This document shows positions 7,121 to 7,249 of a stretch of DNA of 7,249 bases, one piece after another. The stretch lies in contig JAUZEI010000008.1 of the NCBI GenBank assembly GCA_030839105.1, forward strand, positions 1 through 7,249. The letters are read 5' to 3'. The stretch is from Actinomycetota bacterium. GTDB lineage: Bacteria > Actinomycetota > Acidimicrobiia > IMCC26256 > PALSA-610. The translations under genes were made by a program, and so were the position numbers. A model generated the notes under the pieces. The model did not search any database, was not told the DNA's origin, and saw only the letters and a program-made list of their open reading frames with translations. Every line of letters starts with the position of its first letter. Within the stretch, counting starts at the first letter, position 1.

Positions 7121-7221
7121 TCAAGAAGCTCCTGGTGACGGGCGCGCTCGCGCTCCTCGCGAGCGTGGTCGCGAAGTCGCTGCCCGATTTGGCGCGCTAC
7201 CTCAAGATGCGGGAGATGTGA
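7117..7221 (+). CDS. 34-residue DUF6893-like small protein with one hydrophobic helix
   Basis: The sequence starts MIKKLLVTGALALLASVVAK and continues SLPDLARYLKMREM. A positively charged start (two Lys) precedes about 14 hydrophobic residues. A Pro then separates these from a short amphipathic, basic C-terminal helix. This fits a single membrane-spanning or membrane-surface peptide with the C-terminus rich in Arg and Lys. I recall similar mini-proteins at the end of group 1h hydrogenase operons, listed as DUF6893. The start ATG overlaps the fusion-gene stop as ATGA, with AAGGAG 8 bases upstream (7103-7108). No signal-peptidase site is obvious. A role as membrane anchor or assembly aid for the otherwise soluble hydrogenase is inference. 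Confidence 0.78.
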   Translation: MIKKLLVTGALALLASVVAKSLPDLARYLKMREM

Positions 7222-7249
7222 TGCGAGTCGTAGGAGTCATAGCCGTGAT
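7221..7249 (+). CDS. Start of an unidentified downstream gene (cut off by window edge)
   Basis: An ATG at 7221 shares its A with the stop of the 34-residue gene (TGATG), and GGGAG (7211-7215) lies 5 bases upstream, so a translationally coupled gene very probably starts here. Only nine codons are visible (MRVVGVIAV), too few to identify it. The position suggests another hydrogenase accessory or hyp gene, but nothing in the sequence shows this. Confidence 0.55.

Overview
The window is a high-GC stretch with dense, almost gapless genes, frequent GTG starts and strong purine-rich ribosome binding sites. Together with the type of hydrogenase it encodes, this points to an actinobacterium; the exact lineage cannot be fixed from the sequence. 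It contains the structural and accessory part of a group 1h (formerly group 5, 'actinobacterial-type') [NiFe]-hydrogenase operon, the family linked to high-affinity oxidation of atmospheric H2.

Layout. At the left edge, on the minus strand, is the N-terminal two thirds or so of a PadR-type winged-helix regulator (1-297). A 254-base divergent control region (298-551) follows. It holds a candidate promoter for padR, a 14-bp tandem repeat (three copies), a perfect 7-7-7 inverted repeat that touches the candidate -35 box of the hydrogenase promoter, and the strong RBS that fixes the small-subunit start. The rest is one plus-strand operon: hhyS (small subunit), hhyL (large subunit), a NifU-C-domain protein, a Cys-rich DUF5947-type protein, a DUF6084-type protein, a 619-residue protein joining an uncharacterised accessory domain to a hydrogenase maturation protease, a 34-residue single-helix protein (DUF6893-like), and the first nine codons of another gene at the right edge. 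From the NifU-like gene onward every gene junction is an overlap (1 or 4 bases), implying one translationally coupled transcript.

How they fit together. HhyS carries the Fe-S relay, with an Asp in place of one proximal-cluster Cys. HhyL carries the NiFe site and a C-terminal tail that must be removed, and the protease domain encoded later in the operon is the obvious enzyme for that. The NifU-like protein probably supplies or repairs Fe-S clusters. The DUF proteins are conserved companions of this hydrogenase type with no established function. The hyp genes needed to build the Fe(CN)2CO centre are not in the window.

Most notable points: the in-frame accessory-domain/protease fusion with its own internal RBS and ATG, the operator-promoter arrangement next to a divergent PadR gene, the Cys/His cluster of the DUF5947 protein, and the tiny putative membrane peptide.
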